64,000 nucleotides of DNA, from the NCBI RefSeq assembly GCF_900104725.1, contig NZ_LT629758.1, positions 3,534,001 to 3,598,000 of the forward strand, written 5' to 3'. The translations under genes and the position numbers were made by a program. The notes under the pieces are model-generated. The model was not told where the DNA came from, ran no database searches, and was given only the letters and a program-made list of their open reading frames with translations. The first letter of the stretch is position 1; each line of letters opens with the position of its first letter. Below are positions 1 to 7,281 of the stretch, piece by piece. Source of the stretch: Actinoplanes derwentensis (lineage in GTDB: Bacteria > Actinomycetota > Actinomycetes > Mycobacteriales > Micromonosporaceae).

Positions 1-312
1 CTGCGCCGTGGCGGCCCGCCCTACCAGGCCAGCCCGTCCGAACTCGCCGACAGCCTCGGGCTGACCCGGGGCGCCCTGTCGGCGCGGCTGCGGCCGATCG
101 AGGAGGCCGGGCTCATCACCCGCACCGGGGCCGACGACCGCGACCGCAGGCGGGTGCGGGTGACCCTCACCGAGGCCGGGCATCGAGCGTTCGAGCAGCA
201 CATCGGCACCGAGTACCGGGCCGAGACCGCGTTACTGGCCGCCCTCGACGCCAGTGAACGCCAGGCCCTGGCCGACCTGCTCCGCAAAGTCGTCCTCGCC
301 GCTCAGGAGTGA
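1..312 (+). CDS. MarR-family transcriptional regulator, 5' truncated by window
   Basis: The frame is open from base 1 and stops with TGA at 310-312, giving the last 103 residues. The visible part holds the recognition region of a winged helix (PSELADSLGLTRGALSARL), then the beta-wing with the MarR hallmark DDRDRRRVRVTLTEAG, then a C-terminal dimerisation helix. In this family the DxRxxR wing contacts DNA. The target is not visible because the promoter side is outside the window. It converges with the next gene and the two coding ends overlap by 10 bases. Family assignment is secure; ligand and regulon are unknown. Confidence 0.9.
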   Translation: MRRGGPPYQASPSELADSLGLTRGALSARLRPIEEAGLITRTGADDRDRRRVRVTLTEAGHRAFEQHIGTEYRAETALLAALDASERQALADLLRKVVLAAQE

Positions 313-875
313 TCCACCGACTGCAGAAAAACGCAGGTCAGAGCCGCCTGAGCGGGTTTGGTGTCGGTGAGCGCCCGAAACTCCGGATCCGCGTCGACCG
401 GCATCACACAGGCCCGCGCCTCGTCGATCCGCTGCATCGCCGCGGTGATGTCCCGTTCCCGGTCCGGGCAGCGGTGCGTGATGTCGATATAGACCTTGTT
501 GAGCGTACCGTCGTCGGTGTTGGCCGCCACCCAGTCGTCGAACTGGTCGGCCTCCCAGCCGCAGGCCAGCCCCGCGATCTCCTCGACCTTGGCGAAGTTG
601 AGATCCGACAGCTTGTGCCCGACCTCCTGCTCGACGGCCTTGCGATAGCTGACCGCGTCATAGGCGAACGGCGCGGCCACCGCCGCCGCCGGCACCTCCA
701 CCGGCTGCTCCGGCCCGTGCGGAAACAAGACCCACCCCACCACGAACCCACCGGCGGTCAGCAGCCCCAGCGCTCCCGCGGCCAGCCGCTCGCGCGGATC
801 ACCGGGCCGCGCGTGCCGCCCCCGGCCCCGCGCGTGCACCCCAGCCGCGTGCCGCCCCCGATACCGCCCCGCCAT
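303..875 (-). CDS. Hypothetical membrane-anchored protein, 190 aa
   Basis: The N-terminus is Arg/Gly/His-rich and basic, followed by one hydrophobic segment (about residues 32-50, containing GGFVVGWVLF). This suggests a single-pass protein with its C-terminus outside. The extracytoplasmic part (about residues 65-190) contains three cysteines and is mildly acidic, with no motif I recognise. The ATG at 873-875 is the natural start. Codon use looks typical of the genome, and the antisense frames contain only low-complexity Arg/Pro sequence. Function is unknown. Confidence 0.7.
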   Translation of the reverse strand: MAGRYRGRHAAGVHARGRGRHARPGDPRERLAAGALGLLTAGGFVVGWVLFPHGPEQPVEVPAAAVAAPFAYDAVSYRKAVEQEVGHKLSDLNFAKVEEIAGLACGWEADQFDDWVAANTDDGTLNKVYIDITHRCPDRERDITAAMQRIDEARACVMPVDADPEFRALTDTKPAQAALTCVFLQSVDHS

Positions 876-1119
876 GCCCGTTTCTCCCGCCGTGTGATGG
901 GCGTCCCCACTACACGTCGGCCGATCCGGTCCCTCTTAAAGCAACAAGCCCCTTTTCTGGTACGCCCGCCCAAGGCCCCGTGCCCACCCCACAAGCCAGG
1001 CGGCCCGCCCGGACCGCCCCGCGCCCGCCGGGCGTGAGCGTCCCCGCACCGTCACGCCATTACCGCCACACAGCCAACGGGCTCTGGCTTCGGCCTAGCC
1101 GGCCGGGGTTTCGTGCTGT

Positions 1120-1148
1120 CCCAGCGGCCCCGGGGTGGGGCCGCTGGG
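1120..1148 (-). terminator. Strong hairpin terminator behind the GH43 gene
   Basis: Perfect 12-base inverted repeat (CCCAGCGGCCCC / GGGGCCGCTGGG) with a 5-base loop, 9 bases beyond the stop of the minus-strand galactanase gene. No T-tract follows, which is common for actinobacterial terminators. Confidence 0.75.
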
Positions 1149-1156
1149 CGGCGAGG

Positions 1157-2569
1157 CTACGACACGGTGCGGGTCCACTGCTGGTTGGTGCCGGTGCCGC
1201 AGGTGTACTGGGTGATGTCGGCGCCGTCGGCGGTGTTCGACGAGACCACGTCCAGGCACTTGCCGCTGTGCCGGGCCTTCAGCTGGTAGTAGCTGCCGGT
1301 CGCCACCCACTGCCACTGCTGGTTGGTGCCGGTGCCGCACGTGTACTGGACGATGTTGGCGTTGTCGGCGGTGGACGCCGAGGCCACGTCGAGGCATTTG
1401 CCGCTGTGCTGGGCGACGATCTGGAAATAGCCGCCGCCGGCGTCGCGGAACTCGAACTTCTGGTTGCCGCCGCCGTTCCACGTGTACTGCTTGATCTCGG
1501 CACTGTTGGCCTGCGAACTGCTGACCACGTCCATCACCTTGCCGCTGTTGCGGTTGGTGATCCGGTAATAGGTGGCCGGGTTGCCGGTGATCGTGCCGGC
1601 CGCCGCGTCGATCGTGATCGTCGGGTACCACGACAGCGACATCGATGTGGACGACGGGAAGGCGATCGGCAGCCACACGTACCGGGAGTCGTTGACCGGC
1701 CCGGACCAGGCCCCGGCCCAGCGGTCACCCAGGTAGAGGTAGCTGGTGCCGGAGGTGCCCTGGACCGGGAGCACGTAGGCCGGCTGCGAGCCGTAGGAGG
1801 TGGAGTCGCCCACGTTGGTCCAGCCGGACCAGGGGCCGCTGATGCTGGTGGCGGTGGCGTACTTGGACTGGTTGGGGTTCCAGCCGGAGGTGCCCGAGGT
1901 GAGCAGGAAGTAGACGCCGTTGCGCTGGAACATCGCGGGCGCTTCCCGGGTGGCGTTGTCCCAGAAGTTGCCGACGACGGTGGAGACGTTCAGGAAGTCG
2001 GCGGTGAGGCGATAGATCATCAGGTCGCGGTTCTCATCGGCGGCGGAGATCATGTACGCCGTACCACCGTCGTTGTAGAGGGTGATGTCCCGGGACATGT
2101 AAGTGCCGAAGGGCCGGAAGCTGCCGTGGTACGTGTAAGTACCGTCCACGGTGTCCGACGACGCCACCGCGGCGCGCGCTTCGCCGTAGTCGGTCGCGTT
2201 CTCCTTGTGCATCCACATCACGTACTTGCCGGTGGACGCGTTGTAGACGACCTTCGGGCGTTCAATCTTGGCGCTGCCCAGTTCGGACGCCGACGACGAG
2301 GTCAGTACGTCGTTGCGGAACTCCCAGTTTCGCAGGTCGGTCGAGCGGTAGACGGAGACGGCGCGGAACGTGTCGTCGGCGTTGCGGTTCTCCCCGAACC
2401 AGTACCAGTACGACCCGACTTTGAGCACGCCGCCGCCGTGGGCGTGCAGCCCGGCCCCGGACGTGTCGGTGAACTGCACCCCGTTGGTGATGGTGACCGG
2501 TGCCGCCTGTGCGGGCGCGGGAAACGCCAGCAACAGAAGGAACACCGCGACGGCGGAGAGAAGTCTCAT
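1157..2569 (-). CDS. Secreted GH43 exo-beta-1,3-galactanase with CBM13 (ricin B) domain
   Basis: A Sec signal peptide (residues 1-22, ending APAQA) precedes a GH43 five-bladed propeller (about 25-325) and a C-terminal ricin B/CBM13 beta-trefoil (about 331-470). The trefoil has three QxW-type repeats (NQKF, NQQW, NQQW). GH43 galactanases of the PcGal43A/CtGal43A type use Glu, Asp, Glu and a Gln. Matching residues appear here in order: Glu103 in ERPKV, Asp161 in SRDIT, Glu209 in REAP and Gln262 in SQPAY. The likely role is release of galactose from beta-1,3-galactan main chains of arabinogalactan. The divergent sugar-type regulator at 2684 is the probable controller. The subfamily call rests on motif memory; another GH43 arabinan/galactan specificity is possible. 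Confidence 0.85.
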   Translation of the reverse strand: MRLLSAVAVFLLLLAFPAPAQAAPVTITNGVQFTDTSGAGLHAHGGGVLKVGSYWYWFGENRNADDTFRAVSVYRSTDLRNWEFRNDVLTSSSASELGSAKIERPKVVYNASTGKYVMWMHKENATDYGEARAAVASSDTVDGTYTYHGSFRPFGTYMSRDITLYNDGGTAYMISAADENRDLMIYRLTADFLNVSTVVGNFWDNATREAPAMFQRNGVYFLLTSGTSGWNPNQSKYATATSISGPWSGWTNVGDSTSYGSQPAYVLPVQGTSGTSYLYLGDRWAGAWSGPVNDSRYVWLPIAFPSSTSMSLSWYPTITIDAAAGTITGNPATYYRITNRNSGKVMDVVSSSQANSAEIKQYTWNGGGNQKFEFRDAGGGYFQIVAQHSGKCLDVASASTADNANIVQYTCGTGTNQQWQWVATGSYYQLKARHSGKCLDVVSSNTADGADITQYTCGTGTNQQWTRTVS

Positions 2570-2618
2570 CCACGAGCCCCGATCGATGCGTAAGGATGTG
2601 TATTAACGTCTTCGTAAA

Positions 2619-2666
2619 CGGTCGGAAACGGTGAGGCCATGGTGCGATCGCGGTCGGTCGGAAACG
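2619..2666. promoter_or_regulatory. Putative operator: 12-bp direct repeat between GH43 and its regulator
   Basis: The 12-mer CGGTCGGAAACG occurs at 2619-2630 and 2655-2666, with a related GTAAACGG just before the first copy. Both lie in the 114-base gap between divergent genes, where a DeoR/LacI-type repressor of the galactanase gene would be expected to bind. Assignment as operator is inference. Confidence 0.45.
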
Positions 2667-2683
2667 CAACCAATCGAACAGCG

Positions 2684-3676
2684 ATGTTCCAGGTCCAGCG
2701 GCACGAGCTCCTGCTCGCCGAACTGCGCCGCTGCGGCGCGGTCCGGGTCAGCGACCTCGCCCGCGACCTGGGCGTGAGCGAACTGACGATCCGCCGGGAC
2801 ATCGCCGCCCTGGCCGCCCGCAACCTGGTCCATCGGGTCCACGGCGGAGCGACCCTGCCGACCCCGTCCCGCCCACTGCCGGCCAAGCGCACCGCGTTCA
2901 CCATCGGCATGGTCGTGCCGTCACTCGACTTCTACTGGCCGCCGATCGTGTCCGGGGCCCGGGCCGCCGGCGCCGCCCTCGGGGTGAACGTGCAGCTCCG
3001 CGGCTCCAGTTACGACCCGGAGGAGGACCGCCGCCAGATCGGCCGGCTGGTCGACGCCGGTCAGGTCCAGGGCCTGCTGCTGGCACCCAGCCTGGACGGC
3101 GACGACGCCGACCGGATGATCGACTGGATCACCCGGCTGCCGGTGCCGACGATCCTGGTGGAACGCCAGCCACGCCGCTGGACGAGCACCCCACGACAGA
3201 TCGAATGGGTGCGCAGCGATCACGAGCTGGGCATGGAGATCGCCGTGCACCACCTGTACGAACAGGGCCACCGGCGGATCGGCCTACGACTGTCCGACGG
3301 GAGCCCGACGTCGGCGTACCTGCTGCGGGGCTGGCACCGGGCCTGCACCGACCTGGACCTCCCCGCCGATGCCGGAACCGGCCTGACCGCCCTGATCGTG
3401 CACAGCGACCCGGAAGCCATCGCGGTGGCCCAGTCCTGCGCGGACCGAGGCGTCCGCATCCCCGACGACCTGGCGATCGTCTCCTACGACGACGAGGTGG
3501 CCCACTTGGCGGCCCTGACCGCGATCCGCCCCCCGAAGAACCACGTGGGCCGCCTGGCGGTGGAGATGATGGTCTCCCGTTTGCTGGACGGTGACCGCCG
3601 CCCCACCCAGGGCGTCCTGGTGGCCCCGGAACTGGTGGTCCGCCAGTCGTCACTGTCCCACCGCGTCCGAGTGTGA
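2684..3676 (+). CDS. Transcriptional regulator with DeoR-type HTH and LacI-type sensor domain
   Basis: The N-terminus (about residues 1-60) is a DeoR-like helix-turn-helix (RVSDLARDLGVSELTIRRDI) ending in the HRVHGGA motif. From about residue 75 on it is a periplasmic-binding-protein-like LacI sensor (TIGMVVPSLDFYWPPIVSGA, later PDDLAIVSYDDE). This DeoR-HTH/LacI-sensor hybrid is a known actinobacterial type of sugar-responsive repressor. I chose ATG 2684 because it begins directly before the HTH (MFQVQRHELL); an upstream in-frame ATG at 2639 would add 15 unconserved residues and read through the repeated operator motif. Divergence from the galactanase gene suggests local control by galactose-containing oligosaccharides. 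Confidence 0.85.
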   Translation: MFQVQRHELLLAELRRCGAVRVSDLARDLGVSELTIRRDIAALAARNLVHRVHGGATLPTPSRPLPAKRTAFTIGMVVPSLDFYWPPIVSGARAAGAALGVNVQLRGSSYDPEEDRRQIGRLVDAGQVQGLLLAPSLDGDDADRMIDWITRLPVPTILVERQPRRWTSTPRQIEWVRSDHELGMEIAVHHLYEQGHRRIGLRLSDGSPTSAYLLRGWHRACTDLDLPADAGTGLTALIVHSDPEAIAVAQSCADRGVRIPDDLAIVSYDDEVAHLAALTAIRPPKNHVGRLAVEMMVSRLLDGDRRPTQGVLVAPELVVRQSSLSHRVRV

Positions 3677-3753
3677 CCGCGCTGCGGGACCGGCATCTCT
3701 AGACCCCGGAGGTGTCCCCAACGGGTGCCGGATGGTCCGGGTCGCCACTCGGG

Positions 3754-3952
3754 TAGGCGCCTCATGTCCCAGTGCAGCCGGGCCACGCGGGCACAACGCG
3801 TCGATGATCCCCGCGATGTCGAGCCGCCGGGAGAAGTCCGCGATCACCAGCAATGATCCCAGCCGTTCCTCAAGTGTTGTGACCTGCACCAACTCGGCAC
3901 GAGGCCGCACCGCACCCGCTACCGCCATACCCGCAACCAAAACATCGATCAT
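3754..3952 (-). pseudogene. N-terminal remnant of an IS1634-type (DUF4277) transposase
   Basis: In the minus frame from ATG 3952 the text resembles the DUF4277 N-terminus of IS1634/IS4-group transposases: TTLEERLGSLLVIADF, then RRLDIAGIIDALCP and GPAALGH. It loses similarity about 60 residues in and no DDE catalytic region follows. This is an inactive fragment. The rest of the roughly 550-base gap between 3676 and 4228 shows no gene I can defend. Confidence 0.5.
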
Positions 3953-3981
3953 GCTGGAAGTAACGGACACTCGCTCCAAAG

Positions 3982-4048
3982 CATGTGCGAAACACGGGCC
4001 CGGACGACAGCGGCACCTTTGATCACAACCCCACCGAGTTCGCACATG
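3982..4048. repeat. 10-bp inverted repeat, 47-base loop
   Basis: CATGTGCGAA at 3982-3991 is exactly reverse-complemented by TTCGCACATG at 4039-4048. It lies between the transposase remnant and the Panacea-like gene. It may be an operator, an mRNA hairpin or an element scar. Confidence 0.45.
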
Positions 4049-4227
4049 GAGGAATGATGACCAACTCCGACAAGTCAGTGATCCGACACACGTTGAGTAT
4101 GCCCATCGATACGTTCGGTGTAGCACCGATGCCGGGAGTGGAGGACTGTGTGACAACTACAGCCGTCACCACCCGGACGACGGATGATCAACACCTACGG
4201 GTCGGGCTCCGGCGCTACGGTGCTCCG

Positions 4228-4731
4228 ATGACCGTCGACACCATCGCCGCTGCACTCCGCGAACAGGTCATGCAGCGGATCACATACCTGCCCGACCGGA
4301 AACTCCACGCCCTGCTGTACCTCACCCAAGGCCTCGCCTACGCCTCCGGTGACAAGCCGCTGTTCGATGCCGACATCACCGCCACACCTATCGGTGTTCA
4401 CGTCTCCAGCATCACCCCCGGCGCTGTCCCTGAACCCGCCCCGGAGGCGCTCCTGGCTGTCTCTCGGTACGGGCAGCTCAGCGCCATGGACCTGGAGGCG
4501 CTCATCCGCGGCCAGCAACCGTGGCAGCAGACCGTCACCGGCCAGGTCATCGACCCTGAACTCATCCGCCACTGGTTCCGGGCGCAGGAAGAGATCCCCG
4601 AGGGCACCGTGAGCGGCTACCCCCGTTCCGTCCGCGCCGGACTCCACACGGCTGACAGCACATCCCCCGCCACGCCCGACTCCCCCGAAGAGATCGCGGC
4701 CTTCATCGCCGACACGAAGGCGAGAATGTGA
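4228..4731 (+). CDS. Panacea (SocA/DUF4065)-like protein, candidate antitoxin
   Basis: The core DRKLHALLYLTQGLAYASG followed by KPLFDADITATPIGVHV matches the Panacea/SocA pattern (KLxKLLYxxQGxxLA...PLFxExIxAxxxGPV). The usual acidic and Pro residues are partly replaced. Panacea domains neutralise many unrelated toxins encoded beside them. ATG 4228 starts right at the domain. A longer start at ATG 4057 has a good ribosome site (GGAGGA) and would add 57 unconserved residues, so the true start is uncertain. The next gene begins 8 bases after the stop and is the natural toxin candidate. Similarity is moderate and function is inferred. Confidence 0.6.
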   Translation: MTVDTIAAALREQVMQRITYLPDRKLHALLYLTQGLAYASGDKPLFDADITATPIGVHVSSITPGAVPEPAPEALLAVSRYGQLSAMDLEALIRGQQPWQQTVTGQVIDPELIRHWFRAQEEIPEGTVSGYPRSVRAGLHTADSTSPATPDSPEEIAAFIADTKARM

Positions 4732-4739
4732 GGCATTGA

Positions 4740-5093
4740 GTGGCCACCAACTGGCAGCTGCTGGGGTTCATGGACTCGATCCGGGCGTGGCTGCAACACG
4801 ACCCGCCGCCTGGGCCGCTGTTGGTAAAAGTCGCCGAGTTCGGTGCCGTTCTCGAACATGACCCGTTCAGTGGTGATGCTGAGCAAGAGCATTCGAGCCA
4901 GTTCTTCCGAACCATTCCGGGCACGGAGCACGACAACCACATCGTCGCGATCTCTTACGAACTGGAGGGCCGGACGTCGTCGCCGAACGGCAGGGAGGTG
5001 CGGTGCCAACGCATCGGCTGCGTGCCACACCCCCAGCAGGTCCTGTTCTTTCACGAGTTCCTCAACGAGAAGACACCTGCGCACCACCGGTAG
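4740..5093 (+). CDS. Small hypothetical protein, possible partner of the Panacea-like gene
   Basis: GTG start 8 bases after the upstream stop, so the two genes are probably co-transcribed. The 117-residue product has a helical N-terminus (WQLLGFMDSIRAWL), then a PPGPLL...AEF motif, then a hydrophilic tail. I recognise no catalytic residues. The PPGxLL(x2-3)AE pattern also occurs in the small gene at 62534 in the toxin island, which hints at one family of toxin-locus proteins. It could be the toxin of the pair or an orphan immunity-like protein. Confidence 0.55.
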   Translation: MATNWQLLGFMDSIRAWLQHDPPPGPLLVKVAEFGAVLEHDPFSGDAEQEHSSQFFRTIPGTEHDNHIVAISYELEGRTSSPNGREVRCQRIGCVPHPQQVLFFHEFLNEKTPAHHR

Positions 5094-5128
5094 ACGCTTC
5101 TGTACGGCATAGCGGTTATACGGTTGCC

Positions 5129-5314
5129 GTGGAAGGCCTGGAACAGGACACGAGCACCCGTCATGACGGCGTCTTTGATCCGTCGGTCGGCATGGTCGTC
5201 ACCGAGTCCGGGAAAGCCCGCTGGCGTGAGCGTCTGCAACGGCAGCGTGAGCTGTTGACGCCGGAGAATCGCGCCGCGATGCGGGCCCAGGTCGGTTTCG
5301 CGCCGCCCGCGTGA
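5129..5314 (+). CDS. Short hypothetical protein, possible antitoxin of PIN-like pair
   Basis: This 61-residue frame from GTG 5129 carries a charged helical stretch (ESGKARWRERLQRQRELLTP). It sits 13 bases upstream of a PIN-like gene, the usual order for VapB/VapC-type modules. No ribbon-helix-helix or AbrB motif is clear. The open frame extends further upstream, but that part overlaps the preceding gene. Confidence 0.5.
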   Translation: MEGLEQDTSTRHDGVFDPSVGMVVTESGKARWRERLQRQRELLTPENRAAMRAQVGFAPPA

Positions 5315-5327
5315 GCTACAGGCAGAT

Positions 5328-5684
5328 TTGCTGGACGCGTCGGCGGTGGTCGAGTTGACCCGAGGGCCAATGCATGACGGTGGGCCGATCGCCGAATTAG
5401 ATGAGGATGACACCGTAGTCGGGATTCCGTTCCTGTGCCTGTCGGACGCCATGCGGGCTGTCGCGGAGCTGGACCGGTTGCATATGCTGGTGACCCATCG
5501 TGCGGTGCGAGTCCTGTCGGATGGGCCGTGGTCGTGGCGGGCACATGCGGCGACCCGCGATGTGGTCGGGCTGGCGTCTGCGGTGCTGGCGGCAATGAAC
5601 GACGGTGTGCCGATGCTGACCTGCCATTCAGGCCTATACGAAGGCATCAACAACGGGAACCTGGCGATCGAGGTCCCGGATTGA
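5328..5684 (+). CDS. PIN-domain-like protein, possible VapC-type toxin, active site incomplete
   Basis: The product (118 aa, TTG start) opens with LDASAVVELTRG, the classic first strand and first Asp of VapC/PIN nucleases. It ends with a GVPMLTCHSGLYEG segment that resembles the PIN C-terminus (GxPLLTxDxxYxG). The final acidic position is replaced (TCHS where TxDx is usual), although RDVVGLASAVLAA may hold the third Asp. The fold is likely PIN, but ribonuclease activity is doubtful. It forms a probable two-gene module with the 61-residue upstream frame. Confidence 0.55.
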   Translation: MLDASAVVELTRGPMHDGGPIAELDEDDTVVGIPFLCLSDAMRAVAELDRLHMLVTHRAVRVLSDGPWSWRAHAATRDVVGLASAVLAAMNDGVPMLTCHSGLYEGINNGNLAIEVPD

Positions 5685-5786
5685 TCTGACTGTTCGTATC
5701 GACCGGCCCTGGTCAATCGGTTCGGATTGCTCACGGCTGGGTGAACAGGGAGTCACTGGCGTAGGCAGACTGCGTACGGTGCCCGA

Positions 5787-6290
5787 ATGCGAACATTCGC
5801 CGTCCTCTGTGCTCTGATCCTTCTTGCCGGCTGCAGCAGCGAACCATCCTCATCGTCGCCCGCCCCTGTGACCGCCACATCAGTGGTTCAGGAAGCCGTC
5901 GAGAGTGTGGATGCCGGTGCCGTCGTCAAACGGCTGAAGGATGCCGACATCGGCATCACGGCCGTAGCGGTCCAGGATGAGAACACGGACCCGAACAATC
6001 TGATCGGCCGGCCCAGCGGCTACGTGTCGCGGGCATCAGCTGATCTGCCCGGCGGGAGCGAGCAGGGCGACAAGTACACCGTCGCCCGCGGCCTGGTTGT
6101 CGAGGTGTTCGCCACTGCCGGGCAGGCCAAGACCCGCAGCGACTACATCAACGCTGTTCAGCAGGGCGCCGCGGTCCTCGGCACGGAGTGGCACTATTTC
6201 ACCGGCGGTGGCACTGCCCTGGTGCGGGTTTCAGGAACGTTGAAGCCGTCGCAGGCCAAGAAGGTTGAGGCCGCTGTGGCTGCGCTGTAG
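5787..6290 (+). CDS. Putative lipoprotein, 167 aa
   Basis: A short lipoprotein signal peptide (MRTFAVLCALILLAGC) has a clear lipobox LLAGC with Cys16, followed by a Ser/Pro-rich linker. The mature domain (about residues 35-167) alternates strand-like segments and contains no motif I recognise. Expected location is the outer face of the cytoplasmic membrane. The downstream hairpin at 6310 suggests a monocistronic unit. Confidence 0.75.
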   Translation: MRTFAVLCALILLAGCSSEPSSSSPAPVTATSVVQEAVESVDAGAVVKRLKDADIGITAVAVQDENTDPNNLIGRPSGYVSRASADLPGGSEQGDKYTVARGLVVEVFATAGQAKTRSDYINAVQQGAAVLGTEWHYFTGGGTALVRVSGTLKPSQAKKVEAAVAAL

Positions 6291-6309
6291 CGCAGTAGCT
6301 ACAAAGGCG

Positions 6310-6333
6310 GCCCGCACCATCATCGGTGCGGGC
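6310..6333 (+). terminator. Hairpin terminator after the lipoprotein gene
   Basis: Perfect 9-base stem (GCCCGCACC / GGTGCGGGC) with a 6-base loop, 19 bases after the stop codon. No T-run follows. Confidence 0.6.
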
Positions 6334-6429
6334 GGGCGGCTCAGCGGACCGGTGACCAAACGGTGATGGGCAACCGTGGGCGGACGGCGTGCCGGAGACC
6401 GGGGCCGGACTGGTCGAGGCAGGGTGCTC

Positions 6430-6645
6430 GCCCGCGGCCGCGAGTACCGGGCCGCAGGGCTGGTCGAAAGGCGATTACACCTGATCGCGTACGCGATGGG
6501 CGCGAGCGCGACCGGCATGACCTTCCTCGACAGCGAGATCCCGGCCCTGCTCGGAGCACCGCTGGACGCGTTGATCCTCACGTGCGTAGGGGTGCCGGAT
6601 ACCGGGAGCGCGGCCGACGTACGGCCCATGCGGCACCGGAGCTGA
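6430..6645 (+). pseudogene. C-terminal fragment of a SagB/ThcOx-type nitroreductase
   Basis: The reading frame contains EYRAAGLVERR, then LHLIAYAMGASATGMTFLD, then EIPALLGAP. This is the C-terminal FMN-binding/dimer region of SagB-type nitroreductases (LxxAYALGxxATGxTFxDDE). No N-terminal half exists upstream, where the lipoprotein terminator lies, and there is no credible start. It is a 5'-deleted remnant. SagB-type enzymes oxidise azolines in RiPP pathways, but no RiPP genes are visible here. Confidence 0.6.
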
Positions 6646-6667
6646 GCGGCGCGGCATCCGCACGAGA

Positions 6668-7247
6668 TCAGGGGCGGATGGTCGTGCCGATGCCGAGCCG
6701 GTCGAGGACCACGAAGAACTGGTCCTCGACGAAGACATCGGTCGCGGCCAGCGCCAGCTCCACTGCGGCGACCGGCGCCGGGTTCAGACCAGCCTCCCGC
6801 GCCCACTCCACGGCGGCAGTAGCGGGCGGCGGCCCCGCTCAGCGTCTCGGCCAGCATGTCCTGCTTGGTCGCGGCCGCTTTGGCTTCGTACTCCGGGTCG
6901 ACCCAGCCGTCGCCCAGATAGTTGCCGTCCTCGTCGAAGGGCGAGGACGGCAATTCGGTGTACGCGACCGCGCTGTCGATGTTCAGCCAGGTGTCCCAGA
7001 ACGGCGTCCGCACCCCGACCGCGTGCACGTACGCGGCGGAACTGTCGAGAATGTTGGCGGCCAGCACCGGAGCGCCGGTCGTGTCACGCACCTCGGTGAT
7101 GAACGTGTCCGGCATGTCGCCGGACGACAACTTGATCCGGGTTACCAGCCATCCGCCGGAGAACTTCTCGTACTCCACGTCGCCGTCATACCGGTCCGAA
7201 AACGGTGACTCACCACGATGGACGACGTAACTCCCCCACAACCCCAT
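6668..7247 (-). pseudogene. Hypothetical protein gene with a single frameshift
   Basis: From ATG 7247 a natural-looking protein runs about 140 residues (KFSGGWLVTRIKLSSG; GAPVLAANILDSSAAYVHAV; EYEAKAAATKQDMLAETLSG). Near 6825-6845, in a GC-rich CCG/GCC run, the sense moves to another frame: AVEWAREAGLNPAPVAAVEL, then EDQFFVVLDRLGIGTTIRP and a stop at 6668. One base lost or gained would restore about 192 residues. This is either a recent mutation or a sequencing error. Family unknown. Confidence 0.6.
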
Positions 7248-7281
7248 GGCAGATGATCATGGCGCATCCGACCGGTGCCTG

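Noticed and set aside
980..2593. 537-codon plus-strand frame over the GH43 gene
   Set aside because: Antisense shadow; no start context and repetitive Val/Gly/Asp content.
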